Source: Cyclobacteriaceae bacterium YHN15
GTDB lineage: Bacteria > Bacteroidota > Bacteroidia > Cytophagales > Cyclobacteriaceae
Length of the DNA stretch: 64,000 nucleotides
Reading direction: 5' to 3'
Assembly (NCBI GenBank): GCA_003797895.1
Contig: RKQB01000005.1
Coordinates: forward strand, 62,001-126,000
The first letter of the stretch is position 1. Each line of letters begins with the position of its first letter. Shown in pieces: positions 53,784 to 63,597 of this stretch. Both the position numbers and the translations under genes were made by a program. The notes beneath the pieces are model-generated. The model worked only from the letters and a program-made list of their open reading frames with translations, had not been told where the DNA came from and searched no databases.

Positions 53784-53808
53784 ATAACAATTGAGAAAAC
53801 TTATTATC

Positions 53809-56451
53809 ATGAATAAATCAATATTGCTAATAATAGCATGCACATTATGTGCTACGAGCGTAACCGGTCAAGATTGGAATAAGGATTGGCCAATTCTCAA
53901 AACATATGAAGATAAATATTTAAAGGAGGTATCCATGCCACTGGGAGGTATCGGGACAGGAACGATTTCTTTAGGAGGAGGTGGAGTTTTAAGGGATTGG
54001 GAAATAATGAACCGTGGGGCATTGGGATATATACCTGCATTCAAACTGGTTCAACCCACAATTGCCAATGGGCCATTTTTTGCTCTTTATTACAAAGAGC
54101 AAGGGAAAGATCCTGAAATTAAAGTTTTGGAAGGCCCCGTGTCACAAGATGAATATTATGGGGATTGGGGAGCTGATGCGGTAAACTCTGGTTTTCCTCG
54201 GTTTGAAAAGACAACTTTTGCCGCAGCCTATCCTTTGGCTCAAATAAATTTTGAACACCAGAAAGTGCCTCTTGATGTCCGTTTGGAGGCTTTTAATCCT
54301 TTAATAGTTGGGGATGCTGATCAAAGCGGAATCCCTGTTGCAGTTTTAAGATATGTATTAACCAATAACACTGATAGCCCTATTGAAACATCAATCGTTG
54401 GGATGATTCCCAATTATATTGGAATAGATGGCTGGTCTGGAACACCTGAGGGGAATTATAATGAATACAGAGATTCTGATGATATTAAAGGATTATTCAT
54501 GTATTCGGAAAAAGTGGACAAGAAGGATGTCAATTGGGGTACAATGGCCCTTACAACAACATCAGATGGTGATGTGAGCTATAGAACTTCATGGGCTAAA
54601 TTGGGTTGGAACTGGACATTTAGAGAGTTTTGGGATGATTTTATTCTTGATGGTAAACTTACAGATCATCCTGATCGGAATAGTACAGAAATGGTGGATA
54701 AGGATGTTGCTTTTTTGGAGGAAAGCTCTGAAAAGGAAAAGGAAAAAATAAAAACACCTCCTGCGACTTTAGCAGTAAAGCATATAATCCAACCCGGAGA
54801 TTCTAAATCCATAACATTCATGATTACCTGGCATTTTCCAAACAGAAGAGCTTGGGATCATGGTACTCACCATTCAGGAAAATATGGTGGAGAAGATATA
54901 GTTGGAAATTTTTATACCACTCAATATTCAGATGCTTGGGATGTTGCGAAAACAATGAAAACCAATTTTGAAAAATTAGAAGAGGGAACCATTGATTTTG
55001 TTGAAAGTTTGGTTAACAGTGATATCCCTGAAATACTAGTAGAAGCTGGACTCTTCAATTTAAATAACCTCAGAAGTCAGACTGTTTTCAGAACTGAAGA
55101 TGGTCTTCCTTTCGGTTTTGAAGGTACAGGTAGTATAAAGGGTACAAAAATAGGTGCAGAAAAAGCATCTGGTTGGGGATTTGGAACCTGTACTCATGTG
55201 TGGAATTATGAATCAACAATTCCTTTTCTATTTGGGAACCTTTCGATGAAATTTCGGGAAGTTGAATTTTTGCATGCCGTAAATGAAAATGGCGGTCAAA
55301 GCCACAGAGTTGCCCTGCCTATAGAAAAGGGAACTGATTTCAAACGCTGGGCTGCTGATGGACAAATGGGCACATTGATAAAAGTTTATCGAGATTGGCA
55401 ATTATCCGGTGATGATGCCAAATTAAAGGAAATGTGGCCGAATATTAAAAAGGCCATGTCTTTTGCATGGAATGGTGGGGTTTGGGATAATGACAAGGAT
55501 GGTGTCATGGAAGGGATTCAACACAATACCATGGATATAAATTATGTTGGGCCAAACCCCCAAATGGCTGGCTGGTATTTAGGGGCACTGAGAGCATCGG
55601 AGGAAATGGCTATTCATTTAGGGGATAAATCATTTGCGCAAGAATGTAGATCCTTGTTTCAAAAGGGTAGTTCTTGGATTGATAAAAATCTATTTAATGG
55701 TGAATATTATGAACATCATATTCCAGAGGGAGAAAGTAAAGTTGCCCAACTTGGGAAAGGCTGTTTGGTGGATCAGTTAGTAGGCCAATATTTAGCACAT
55801 ACTGCGGGGTTAGGCTATGTATTGGATAAAGATAATGTTCAAACAACCCTGAAGTCTATAATGAATTATAACTACGTTACAGATTTTAATGATCATTTTA
55901 ATACATTTAGAAGTTTCGCCTTGGGCGATGAATCGGGATTAATCATGGCAAGTTATCCTAAAGGGGATTTATTGGATTTTCCATTTCCATATTATACGGA
56001 AGTAATGACAGGTTTTGAATATAGTACAGCTGCACATATGATCTATGAAGGACAAATCGATGCGGGAATAAAAATATTTGAAAATGTTAGAAATAGGTAT
56101 GATGGCTATAAAAGAAATCCCTTTAATGAAGGAGAATATGGACACCGTTATTCAAGAGCTATGTCAGCATGGGCAGGCATTCTCGCCTATACAGGGTTTC
56201 AATATTCCGCTGTGACCAAAACAATGAATTTCAATCCGAATTCAGGATCGTTTTTTTGGTCAAATGGTTATGGATTTGGGACCATTAAAATCAGCGAAGC
56301 CGGAGCTTCTAAATCTGTGACCTTGATTTCAAAAAAAGGTGATTTAGAATTGATTTCTTTTAAATTAAATGGCTTTGGAACCATTAAATTCAAAAAGAAA
56401 ATAAGTATAAAAGAAGGAGAAGATTATACATTTTCTGTTTCAAAAAATTAA
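53809..56451 (+). CDS. Glycoside hydrolase family 116-like enzyme (GBA2-type)
   Basis: An 880-residue exported protein; signal peptide ends TSVTGQD. The N-terminal beta domain opens with [20 protein letters not shown] (about 41-60), the GBA2 N-terminal hallmark. The catalytic alpha/alpha barrel has the nucleophile segment [20 protein letters not shown] (glutamate in WNYE) and later [20 protein letters not shown] (acid/base region) and [18 protein letters not shown]116 includes beta-glucosidases, beta-xylosidases and N-acetylglucosaminidases; the substrate here is unknown. ATG 53809 is chosen over an upstream TTG. It lies 25 bases after the sulfatase. Confidence 0.85.
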   Translation: MNKSILLIIACTLCATSVTGQDWNKDWPILKTYEDKYLKEVSMPLGGIGTGTISLGGGGVLRDWEIMNRGALGYIPAFKLVQPTIANGPFFALYYKEQGKDPEIKVLEGPVSQDEYYGDWGADAVNSGFPRFEKTTFAAAYPLAQINFEHQKVPLDVRLEAFNPLIVGDADQSGIPVAVLRYVLTNNTDSPIETSIVGMIPNYIGIDGWSGTPEGNYNEYRDSDDIKGLFMYSEKVDKKDVNWGTMALTTTSDGDVSYRTSWAKLGWNWTFREFWDDFILDGKLTDHPDRNSTEMVDKDVAFLEESSEKEKEKIKTPPATLAVKHIIQPGDSKSITFMITWHFPNRRAWDHGTHHSGKYGGEDIVGNFYTTQYSDAWDVAKTMKTNFEKLEEGTIDFVESLVNSDIPEILVEAGLFNLNNLRSQTVFRTEDGLPFGFEGTGSIKGTKIGAEKASGWGFGTCTHVWNYESTIPFLFGNLSMKFREVEFLHAVNENGGQSHRVALPIEKGTDFKRWAADGQMGTLIKVYRDWQLSGDDAKLKEMWPNIKKAMSFAWNGGVWDNDKDGVMEGIQHNTMDINYVGPNPQMAGWYLGALRASEEMAIHLGDKSFAQECRSLFQKGSSWIDKNLFNGEYYEHHIPEGESKVAQLGKGCLVDQLVGQYLAHTAGLGYVLDKDNVQTTLKSIMNYNYVTDFNDHFNTFRSFALGDESGLIMASYPKGDLLDFPFPYYTEVMTGFEYSTAAHMIYEGQIDAGIKIFENVRNRYDGYKRNPFNEGEYGHRYSRAMSAWAGILAYTGFQYSAVTKTMNFNPNSGSFFWSNGYGFGTIKISEAGASKSVTLISKKGDLELISFKLNGFGTIKFKKKISIKEGEDYTFSVSKN

Positions 56452-56482
56452 ATGATAGATATAAAACTAGATAGTCTTAATC

Positions 56483-57382
56483 ATGACAACCCAGAACTTT
56501 AAATTTTCCAGACGAAAAAGCTTGAAAGCAATTGCATGTTCAGCAACATTGAGTGCATTGGGTTTAACTATTTCCAATCGGTTGCAGGCCATGGAGGACA
56601 CTTTAGAAAAAAGTTTGAAAGGTAGGATCAAGCATTCTGTATGTCGTTGGTGTTATCATGATATTCCCTTAGAAGAATTGTGTAAGGCCTCTGTTGAAAT
56701 AGGTATTAAGTCAATTGAATTAGTTGGACCAGAGGAGTGGCCTATTTTAAAAAAATATGGGTTGACCTCAGCGATGCCTTGGGGTGCTGGAATGGGAATT
56801 GAAAAGGGTTTCAACAATCCGGATTATCATGACGAATTGGTAAAAAGTTATGAAGATTTAATCCCAAAAGTAGCACATGCAGGATTTAAACAGATCATTT
56901 GTTTTTCGGGTAATCGTAACGGATTAGACTATAGGAAAGGCTTGGAAAATTGCGCTGTAGGTTTGAAAAGGATTATTCCGGTTGCTGAAAAACATGGTAT
57001 AATTTTATGTATGGAACTGCTCAACAGTAAAGTTACCGGACATAAAGACTACCAGGCAGATCATACTTCATGGGGTGTGGATTTATGTAAGGCTGTAGGT
57101 TCTGAAAATGTCAAACTCCTTTATGATATATACCATATGCAGATTATGGAAGGAGATGTTATTTCCACCATCAAAAAGTACCATCCATACATTTCTCATT
57201 ATCATACAGGGGGTGTTCCAGGAAGAAATGAAATTGATGAAACCCAGGAACTTTATTATCCTGCAATTATTAGAGCGATTCTTGAAACCGGATATTCTGG
57301 GTATATAGGCCAGGAATTTGTTCCCAAAAGATCCGATAAATTGGCTTCCCTTAGGCAGGGAGTAGAGATTTGTGATGTTTAA
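56483..57382 (+). CDS. Hydroxypyruvate isomerase-like TIM barrel with Tat signal
   Basis: A 299-residue sugar isomerase/AP endonuclease-2 family TIM barrel. It opens with a twin-arginine signal FSRRKSLKAIACSATLSALG, then the mature domain IKHSVCRWCYHDIPLEELCK, VAEKHGIILCMELLNSKV (metal glutamate), LLYDIYHMQIMEGD, HYHTGGVPGRNEI and GYIGQEFVPKR. Ligands E...D/H...E fit the hydroxypyruvate isomerase branch. Export by Tat suggests a periplasmic step on a released sugar or 3-keto sugar. Last gene of the PUL, 31 bases after GH116, convergent with the cation transporter. Confidence 0.85.
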   Translation: MTTQNFKFSRRKSLKAIACSATLSALGLTISNRLQAMEDTLEKSLKGRIKHSVCRWCYHDIPLEELCKASVEIGIKSIELVGPEEWPILKKYGLTSAMPWGAGMGIEKGFNNPDYHDELVKSYEDLIPKVAHAGFKQIICFSGNRNGLDYRKGLENCAVGLKRIIPVAEKHGIILCMELLNSKVTGHKDYQADHTSWGVDLCKAVGSENVKLLYDIYHMQIMEGDVISTIKKYHPYISHYHTGGVPGRNEIDETQELYYPAIIRAILETGYSGYIGQEFVPKRSDKLASLRQGVEICDV

Positions 57383-57403
57383 TTATCCAAAAATTAACCA
57401 ATT

Positions 57404-58321
57404 TCAAACAGCCCATTTTCTATCATTTGTAAATGCTACATTCAACCATTTTTTAATAGATATAAGGTTCATTTGTGTGATAATTTCTTCCCGAATTTGA
57501 TCCTGTTCTGCTAAACTAGGTTGCCAGGCTTCAGGAGAAACCACAAAGTCTATTTCAATAAATAATTTTGGACCTGATTTAGAAACCCGTAAAAAAGATT
57601 CTTGAAACTTATATTTAGTTTCGATTCCAACGACTATGTCTTGACATAATTCGAAATACATGTTTTCTGCCTTCATGTCCAAAACCTCACGGATTTGCCG
57701 CCCCATATTGGTAATGGGAACCTTCAGAAAATATCCGGAAACGATCACGACCATCAAAGGGTCCATATAGGGTTGTAAATATTTATAATCTGTATAACCC
57801 AAGCCAAATGATAAAAGAAAGCCGGCTAAAACCGCCAAGCTTAAATAGGTGTCCATCAACCATTGCTGTGCTTCCGCATCCACAAGCCCAGAAAGGTTCT
57901 GTTTGTGTTTTTTATTGAGGAAGTAATACACCAAAAAACATCCTATAACCGCTATCAAGGAGTAAAAAACTCCCGATTCAGCATTTACTTCCTGTCCACC
58001 GGAAAGAATGGTAGAAAACCCCGAAAAAAATGAAAATAGGCAAAGAATGGTTATAACTAAAAACTTCCCCAAAATGATTACGGGTTCAATCATTTCTTTA
58101 CCGTAAGGAAATCTTTCAAAATCCTGCTTTTTCATATAGGAGGCAGTGATTAATGAAATGATGGATAAGCCTACACTGATGAGAGAATAAACGCCATCGA
58201 AAAGAATAATTTTTGAATTTTCAAAAACTCCCCAAATAATGGCCAAAAGAGCAAAAAACATGGCTCCATACACGGAAACCTTCAACAGGCTTTTCTCATG
58301 ATTACTGTTTTGACTCACCAT
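57404..58321 (-). CDS. Cation diffusion facilitator family transporter
   Basis: A 305-residue CDF protein with five to six membrane helices, including VYGAMFFALLAIIWGVFENS and LFDGVYSLISVGLSIISLIT with the aspartate of FDGVYS as metal ligand, and QQWLMDTYLSLAVLAGFLLS (QWLMDT in place of the usual HxxxD). The cytoplasmic C-terminal domain starts near residue 215. Exports divalent metals such as Zn, Fe or Mn; which one is not clear. It is convergent with the PUL and divergent from the patatin pseudogene, 22 bases from the PUL's last stop. Confidence 0.88.
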   Translation of the reverse strand: MVSQNSNHEKSLLKVSVYGAMFFALLAIIWGVFENSKIILFDGVYSLISVGLSIISLITASYMKKQDFERFPYGKEMIEPVIILGKFLVITILCLFSFFSGFSTILSGGQEVNAESGVFYSLIAVIGCFLVYYFLNKKHKQNLSGLVDAEAQQWLMDTYLSLAVLAGFLLSFGLGYTDYKYLQPYMDPLMVVIVSGYFLKVPITNMGRQIREVLDMKAENMYFELCQDIVVGIETKYKFQESFLRVSKSGPKLFIEIDFVVSPEAWQPSLAEQDQIREEIITQMNLISIKKWLNVAFTNDRKWAV

Positions 58322-58463
58322 TATTGATTCATTTTAGATTTATTTTGTGCAGTTTGTCAGGAAGTTTTCCTAATAATAATAAAATTTCATCTACATTTTG
58401 TGTCGCTATTGCATAGTAATAAATTAAGCTGAAGATTTGTATTTGGTAAAACCCAAAATCAGC

Positions 58464-58954
58464 ATGAAATTTACCCAATACTACCTTTCCTTAAGCTTTC
58501 TTTTACTATTTTTTTTATTTACTTCAGAAGCACTTTAGGGACAAAACAAATCTGATCCTAAGACTCCGAAAATCGGATTGGTCTTAAGCGGTGGAGGGGC
58601 AAAGGGGATGGCGCACGTCGGAATTCTAAGGTATATGGAAAAAGCCGGTATCCGTCCCGATTACATTATTATACTTGGCCTGCAAATGATATTCAGGATT
58701 TTGATCAACTTCCAATACCCTTTAGGTGCATAACTACTGATGTAAAAAATGGAGAAGGAATAGTTTTAAAAGGCGGGTACCTACATGATGCCCTGCGTTC
58801 AAGTATAGCCATTCCAACATTTTTTACAACTTTTGATATGGACAGCACATTGGCTGTGGATGGTGGAGTGGTAAATAATTTCCCGGTGGATGTGGTTCGT
58901 GAAATGGGTGCAGATATCGTAATTGGTTTTTCATTCAATTATTCAGACAGGTAA
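58464..58954 (+). pseudogene. Patatin-like phospholipase, degraded
   Basis: Remnant of a patatin/RssA-type gene. It opens MKFTQYYLSLSFLLLFFLF (a signal peptide) with an in-frame TAG at codon 25 (58536), then reads KIGLVLSGGGAKGMAHVGIL, the patatin nucleotide/oxyanion motif. After DYII (about 58673) the frame changes and about 100 codons are missing, including the GxSxG serine. The sequence resumes with DFDQLPIPFRCITTDVKNGE, then LRSSIAIPTFFTTF and VDGGVVNNFPVDVVREMGAD (catalytic DGG), and stops at 58952 with TAA. The usual C-terminal barrel is gone. At least three lesions: stop, frameshifting deletion, truncation. Confidence 0.9.
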
Positions 58955-59116
58955 AGCTTGTCCAAATCACATATTTATGTGTTGCGATTTGGTTTGGGAA
59001 ATACGATATTTGTATTGTTATGAAGGCTTAATTTTTACAGGTTCAGTTTACGGTTATCCATATAGATCCGGATAAGCCAAATTATCAATTCCAATTTTTG
59101 GACAATTCCTGCTTTT

Positions 59117-60508
59117 ATGACCATCAGATCATTCATACATCATTTCAAAAAAGCCTTAAAAGGACTGGAGGAAGATTTTACCCAGATCAGTATTAAAAAG
59201 GCTATTTTCTACCTTTCCGTCCCCATGATTTTAGAAATGGTTATGGAATCTTTATTTGCAGTGGTTGATATTTTTTTTGTCGGGAAACTAGGGGTTTTTG
59301 CGGTAGCTACGGTAGGACTTACAGAATCTGTTTTGACCATCATATATTCTATTGCTATTGGCCTCAGTATGGCAGCAACGGCCATAGTGGCAAGGAGGAT
59401 AGGAGAGAAAAAACCCATAGAGGCATCTGCTGCAGCCTTTCAAGCAATCATTGTTTGCTCATTTTTCGCTGTCGCCGTTGCTGTATTGGGAGTATTCCAA
59501 GCAAAGAATATGTTGGCACTTATGGGGGGTGAACCGGATGTAGTAGAATCAGGATACAGATATACCCAGGTTATTTTTGGAGGAAATGTATGTGTCATGT
59601 TGTTGTTCCTGATCAATGGGATCTTTAGAGGTGCCGGAAATGCCGCAGTAGCTATGCGGGCTTTATGGATTGCCAATGGATTCAACATTGTGCTTGACCC
59701 TTTGCTGATCTTTGGATTAGGGCCAATACCGGCCATGGGTTTGGAAGGTGCAGCCTGGGCCACAACGACAGGTAGGGGTATTGGCGTAATCTACCAGTTT
59801 TACATTCTGTTCAATGGAAAGTCAATTATCAGGTTTTATTGGGAAAGTTTGAACATGAAATGGAAAACGGTTTGGACTATTCTGAAGGTAGCATCCGGTG
59901 GAATGGGGCAGTTTCTGATTGAATCGGCTTCCTGGATATTTCTGATGCGGATAATTTCCGATTCAGGATCAGTCGCTTTAGCCGGATATACTGTCGCAGT
60001 CAGATTGATTATTTTTGCTTTGTTGCCGGCCTTTGGGCTGTCCAATGCTGCAGCAACTTTAGTGGGACAGAATTTGGGAGCCCTTCAGCCGGGCAGGGCA
60101 GAAAAATCAGCTTGGTTGGCTGCCCATTTGACCGCAATATTTCTTGGTTTTTGTTCTATCATTTTCATAGGAGGGGCTGAATTTTTTATTGGGATTTTCA
60201 ACCAGGATGAAGGAGTGATAGAGATAGGTAAATGGGGATTGACCATAATTTGTCTGGGATATGTATTTTTCGCTTACGGCATGGTCATGAGCCAATCGCT
60301 AAATGGAGCAGGGGATACCCGTACCCCAACCATCATTAATCTGTCTGTACTTTGGGTATTTCAAATTCCATTGGCCTATTTTTTAGCCATTCATTTAAAT
60401 TGGAAGGCTACAGGTGTCTTTGTAGCCATTGCCATTAGCCATTCCCTCCACGCCTTGGTAAGTACTATGGTATTTAGAAGGGGTAAATGGAAATTTGTGG
60501 AAGTTTAA
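59117..60508 (+). CDS. MATE family efflux transporter
   Basis: A 463-residue multidrug/toxin extrusion protein with about 12 membrane helices. Typical parts: AIFYLSVPMILEMVMESLF (about 28-46), VDIFFVGKLGVFAVATVGLT, LFLINGIFRGAGNAAVAMRA (about 161-180), MGLEGAAWATTTGRGIGVIY and FGLSNAAATLVGQNLGA. MATE pumps exchange Na+ or H+ for cationic compounds. It stands between the patatin pseudogene and the convergent FucP gene, with no clear tie to the fucose operon. Start ATG 59117; a poor AATTTTTG element precedes it. Confidence 0.93.
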   Translation: MTIRSFIHHFKKALKGLEEDFTQISIKKAIFYLSVPMILEMVMESLFAVVDIFFVGKLGVFAVATVGLTESVLTIIYSIAIGLSMAATAIVARRIGEKKPIEASAAAFQAIIVCSFFAVAVAVLGVFQAKNMLALMGGEPDVVESGYRYTQVIFGGNVCVMLLFLINGIFRGAGNAAVAMRALWIANGFNIVLDPLLIFGLGPIPAMGLEGAAWATTTGRGIGVIYQFYILFNGKSIIRFYWESLNMKWKTVWTILKVASGGMGQFLIESASWIFLMRIISDSGSVALAGYTVAVRLIIFALLPAFGLSNAAATLVGQNLGALQPGRAEKSAWLAAHLTAIFLGFCSIIFIGGAEFFIGIFNQDEGVIEIGKWGLTIICLGYVFFAYGMVMSQSLNGAGDTRTPTIINLSVLWVFQIPLAYFLAIHLNWKATGVFVAIAISHSLHALVSTMVFRRGKWKFVEV

Positions 60509-60578
60509 ACCGATGAAATATTTTTAGTAAAAAATTGAAATGCTGGTAGCATTGCGGAAATTCATAGTTTATTAAGAA

Positions 60579-61886
60579 TTAATGCCCTGTAGACATCCTT
60601 CTCCAGGAAAATAGACCTACGACAACAAAGCAGAAGAAGGGGAGAATAAATGAAAAATTGACTTCGGGAACTCCCAAAATTAAAGTGTCATCATATCCTG
60701 GACCTCCTATATCCAAGAGTACACCCTGAAGGGTAGGCATGATGGCTCCACCGACAATAGCCATGACCAAAAAGGCTGCTCCATATTTCGCGTCTTCCTG
60801 TAGTCCTTCCAGTGCAATACCATAAATAGTCGGAAACATTAGGGACATGGCAAAAGAGATTCCCACCAAACTGTATAATCCCATAATTCCAGGAATAAAA
60901 ATGGCCCCTATTGTAAATAGTCCTGCCAAAATTGAAAAATAGAGTAATAATTTGGCGGGTTTAAGATAACGTAGAAAATAAGTACATACCCAACGGCCTG
61001 TTAAAAATAATGCCAGTGCAGTATAAGCGTAATTGACCGCAGACGCATTATCAATCCCCAAAACTTCGGCATATTGGTAGATATATGTCCATACCATTAT
61101 CTGTGCTCCTACATAAAACATCTGTGCAATTACCCCTTCTACAAAGTCAGGGTTTTTACCCAGTCTTTTTAAAGAAGGCCAAAAATCCAATTTATTGTTA
61201 GCTGATTTATTTTCCGGCATTTTGACTATGCTAATGAGGATACCGAGAGCAATTACCACTAAACCTAAAATGACATATGGATTTCGGATCACCATGAGGT
61301 CATTGGTCCTGATCAGAGCTTTTGCAGAATCATCCAAAGTACTGAAAATGATGTTTCCCTGGGCATCTGTTGCATTGGATTGAAGTGCGTTAAGAATGAA
61401 CTCCTTAGCAACAAACAACCCGGCCAAGGCACCCATTGGATTGAATGCCTGTGCAAAATTCAATCTCCTGGTGGCGGTTTCAACGGGCCCCATGGAGAGG
61501 ATGTAGGGATTTGCTGTCGTTTCAAGAAATGCCAATCCGAAAGTCAGGATATACAATGCGATGAGGAAGAAAAAGTAACTTTCCCAAGCAGCTGCAGGAT
61601 AGAAAAGCAAGGCGCCAAAAGCATACAGGCCAAGACCTATAAGTATGCCTATCTTGTAGCTGTATTTTTTGATAAAAATTGCTGCTGGCAGGGCCATCGT
61701 AAAATAACCTCCATAAAATGCCAACTGAACCAAGGATGCCTGAACATTATTCAGTTCCAATACCCTTTTAAATGCCGCCACCATTGGATTGGTGATGTCA
61801 TTCGCAAATCCCCACATAGCAAAAAGTGAAGTGATCAGTATAAAAGGAATCAGTATTTTTTTGGGTATCAAAGCTTTCTTTTCCAT
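60579..61886 (-). CDS. fucP: L-fucose:H+ symporter permease (FucP-type MFS)
   Basis: A 435-residue major-facilitator permease with 12 membrane helices. Start ATG 61886 (MEKKALIPKKILIPFILITS). It has the FucP hallmark FAMWGFANDITNPMVAAFK with the key aspartate (about residue 33), FLETTANPYILSMGP (near 125) and NFAQAFNPMGALAGLF. The aspartate and glutamate required for proton-coupled L-fucose uptake are present (ND and LETTAN). It is last in the minus-strand fucose operon, 46 bases after the SDR gene. Glucose/galactose-type GluP is a possible alternative, but the neighbours favour fucose. Confidence 0.88.
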   Translation of the reverse strand: MEKKALIPKKILIPFILITSLFAMWGFANDITNPMVAAFKRVLELNNVQASLVQLAFYGGYFTMALPAAIFIKKYSYKIGILIGLGLYAFGALLFYPAAAWESYFFFLIALYILTFGLAFLETTANPYILSMGPVETATRRLNFAQAFNPMGALAGLFVAKEFILNALQSNATDAQGNIIFSTLDDSAKALIRTNDLMVIRNPYVILGLVVIALGILISIVKMPENKSANNKLDFWPSLKRLGKNPDFVEGVIAQMFYVGAQIMVWTYIYQYAEVLGIDNASAVNYAYTALALFLTGRWVCTYFLRYLKPAKLLLYFSILAGLFTIGAIFIPGIMGLYSLVGISFAMSLMFPTIYGIALEGLQEDAKYGAAFLVMAIVGGAIMPTLQGVLLDIGGPGYDDTLILGVPEVNFSFILPFFCFVVVGLFSWRRMSTGH

Positions 61887-61932
61887 CAAAGACAATTTAA
61901 TGCATCTACTTAATTCTTATAAGATTCAAATA

Positions 61933-62721
61933 TTATTCTCTTCCAATAGCACGATCCAAATGGGTATAGCCTCCATCAACAAAAATATGCTGTCCGGTAG
62001 TATGAGAGGAAAGGTCTGACAAAAGGAAAACTACTGTATTGGCAATTTCCTGAGGTGTAGTCATCCTGTTTTCAAAAGGAATTCTACTTTGAATCAGATT
62101 AAGTTTCTCTTCAGGATGATCAAATGTATCCAGCCATCTTTGATAAAGGGGGGTCATTACTTCTGCTGGAATTACCGCATTGACCCGTATTCCATAGGGC
62201 AGTAATTCGACTGCCCATTCTCTTGTCAGGGACAATTGGGCACCTTTGGCTGCGGTGTAACCACTCGTATTCCCTTGTCCGGTAATGGCAGTTTTACTGC
62301 TGATGTTTACTATACTTCCAAAAGATTTTTTCAGATAGGGTAGGGCAAAGTGAACCAGATCATAATAGTGTCCCAAATTTTGTTCTACAGATTTTCTAAA
62401 TGCCACAGGTGAACCCTGCTCCAATCCTATGCCATCATTAGCCCCTGCATTGTTTACTATTCCGTCTATTCTTCCAAACCTGCTTACAGCCATATTAACA
62501 GCATCCATCGCTTGATCGGGGTCCAATAGTCTCATTGGGATGTGATATGCCGTCTGGTTTTTTGAGGAAAGTTCCTGAATAAGATTTTCACCGGCTTCTA
62601 TTGAGGGGTCTATGATGACTGCAATACCGCCTTCAGTTGCAATGGTCCTAGAGATTGCTTCTCCTATTCCTTTGGCTCCTCCTGAAACCAGAAATACTTT
62701 CTTTTCTAAGTTTAAATTCAT
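61933..62721 (-). CDS. SDR family oxidoreductase, probable L-fucose or keto-deoxyfuconate dehydrogenase
   Basis: A 262-residue short-chain dehydrogenase. NAD-binding GGAKGIGEAIS (about 14-24), NNAG (near 90), active site serine in IVNISSKTAITGQ and YxxxK as YTAAK in SGYTAAKGAQLSLT. It ends IFVDGGYTHLDRAIGRE. In this operon it should oxidise L-fucose to L-fuconolactone or 2-keto-3-deoxyfuconate to the 2,4-diketo form; the sequence does not decide which. It overlaps the amidohydrolase gene by 4 bases. Only one such dehydrogenase is visible in the window, while the route needs two. Confidence 0.85.
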   Translation of the reverse strand: MNLNLEKKVFLVSGGAKGIGEAISRTIATEGGIAVIIDPSIEAGENLIQELSSKNQTAYHIPMRLLDPDQAMDAVNMAVSRFGRIDGIVNNAGANDGIGLEQGSPVAFRKSVEQNLGHYYDLVHFALPYLKKSFGSIVNISSKTAITGQGNTSGYTAAKGAQLSLTREWAVELLPYGIRVNAVIPAEVMTPLYQRWLDTFDHPEEKLNLIQSRIPFENRMTTPQEIANTVVFLLSDLSSHTTGQHIFVDGGYTHLDRAIGRE

Positions 62722-63554
62722 ATTTCGTCATTTATACCATAAAACCTGCATGCATTTTCGCCGAATATGCCATCTTTTTCCTCATGTGAAAAGCCTTTAT
62801 AAAATTCAAAAGTCAGATCATACACCTGAGCATAACTACCGGCAAGCAAACATACCGGCCAGTCACTTCCGTACATTAATCTTTCAGTTCCAAAGCAATC
62901 GGTGATATGCGATAAATAAGGCTTAAAGTCATCATTTTTCCAATTTTTCCAATCCGCCTCTGTAACCATACCTGATACTTTACAAAAAACATTCGGAAGT
63001 GAGGCCAATTTATGGATTCCTTTTGACCAAAAATCAAATTCACTTGATCTGATATTGGGTTTTGCTAAGTGATCAACCACAAAGCGCATATCAGGGAACT
63101 TTTTGACAAACTTAAAGGCATTCTCCAAATGGTGGGGAAAAATAAGGATATCATAAGTGAAACCATATTTAGATAAAAGTCCAATGCCGTTCAGAAATGC
63201 ACTCTCCTCCATTGATGAAGGGGGCAAAGATTGAAGGATTTTTCTGAACCCCACCAATTTCTTTTCTGCCTGATAGGCTTCAAGCTTTTCTTCCAATAGG
63301 ACTGAAGCCAGATCAACCCATCCTACCACCCCTTTGATCCAGGGATTCTCTTTAGCCAAACGGAGCAAAAAAGCGGTTTCTTGGTCGGATTGGTCTGCCT
63401 GAACGGCTATACATCCCTGAATTCCTTTCACGTCCAGTTCCGGTTTTAGATCCATGGGCAAAAAGTCTTTTTGTATGACTTTCATACTTTCATTTATCCA
63501 TGAATCTCTAATGGGGTCAAATTGCCAGAAATGCTGATGAGAGTCTAGGGTCAT
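62718..63554 (-). CDS. Amidohydrolase-2 family, probable L-fuconolactonase
   Basis: A 278-residue TIM-barrel hydrolase. The N-terminal metal motif is TLDSHQHFWQFDP; later VDHLAKPNI (near 168), FCKVSGMVTEA and the conserved YGSDWPVCLLAG (near 235). This is the L-fuconolactonase/ COG3618 pattern: hydrolysis of L-fucono-1,5-lactone to L-fuconate, feeding the fuconate dehydratase at 40890. It sits 43 bases after the FAH-family gene and overlaps the SDR gene by 4 bases, so the minus-strand order is FAH, lactonase, SDR, permease. Cytoplasmic. Confidence 0.88.
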   Translation of the reverse strand: MTLDSHQHFWQFDPIRDSWINESMKVIQKDFLPMDLKPELDVKGIQGCIAVQADQSDQETAFLLRLAKENPWIKGVVGWVDLASVLLEEKLEAYQAEKKLVGFRKILQSLPPSSMEESAFLNGIGLLSKYGFTYDILIFPHHLENAFKFVKKFPDMRFVVDHLAKPNIRSSEFDFWSKGIHKLASLPNVFCKVSGMVTEADWKNWKNDDFKPYLSHITDCFGTERLMYGSDWPVCLLAGSYAQVYDLTFEFYKGFSHEEKDGIFGENACRFYGINDEI

Positions 63555-63597
63555 TATTGGGTATCATTGGTGGGTATAACATTCCGGATTGAAAGGC

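Noticed and set aside
58705..58938. Minus-strand open frame over the patatin remnant
   Set aside because: It is the complement of the conserved patatin segment and has no recognisable domain.
58464..58954. Programmed frameshift or selenocysteine-like readthrough in the patatin gene
   Set aside because: About 100 codons including the catalytic serine are missing, so no recoding could restore the protein.
59117..60508. MATE pump as part of the fucose operon
   Set aside because: It is on the opposite strand, convergent with fucP, and the family does not carry sugars.
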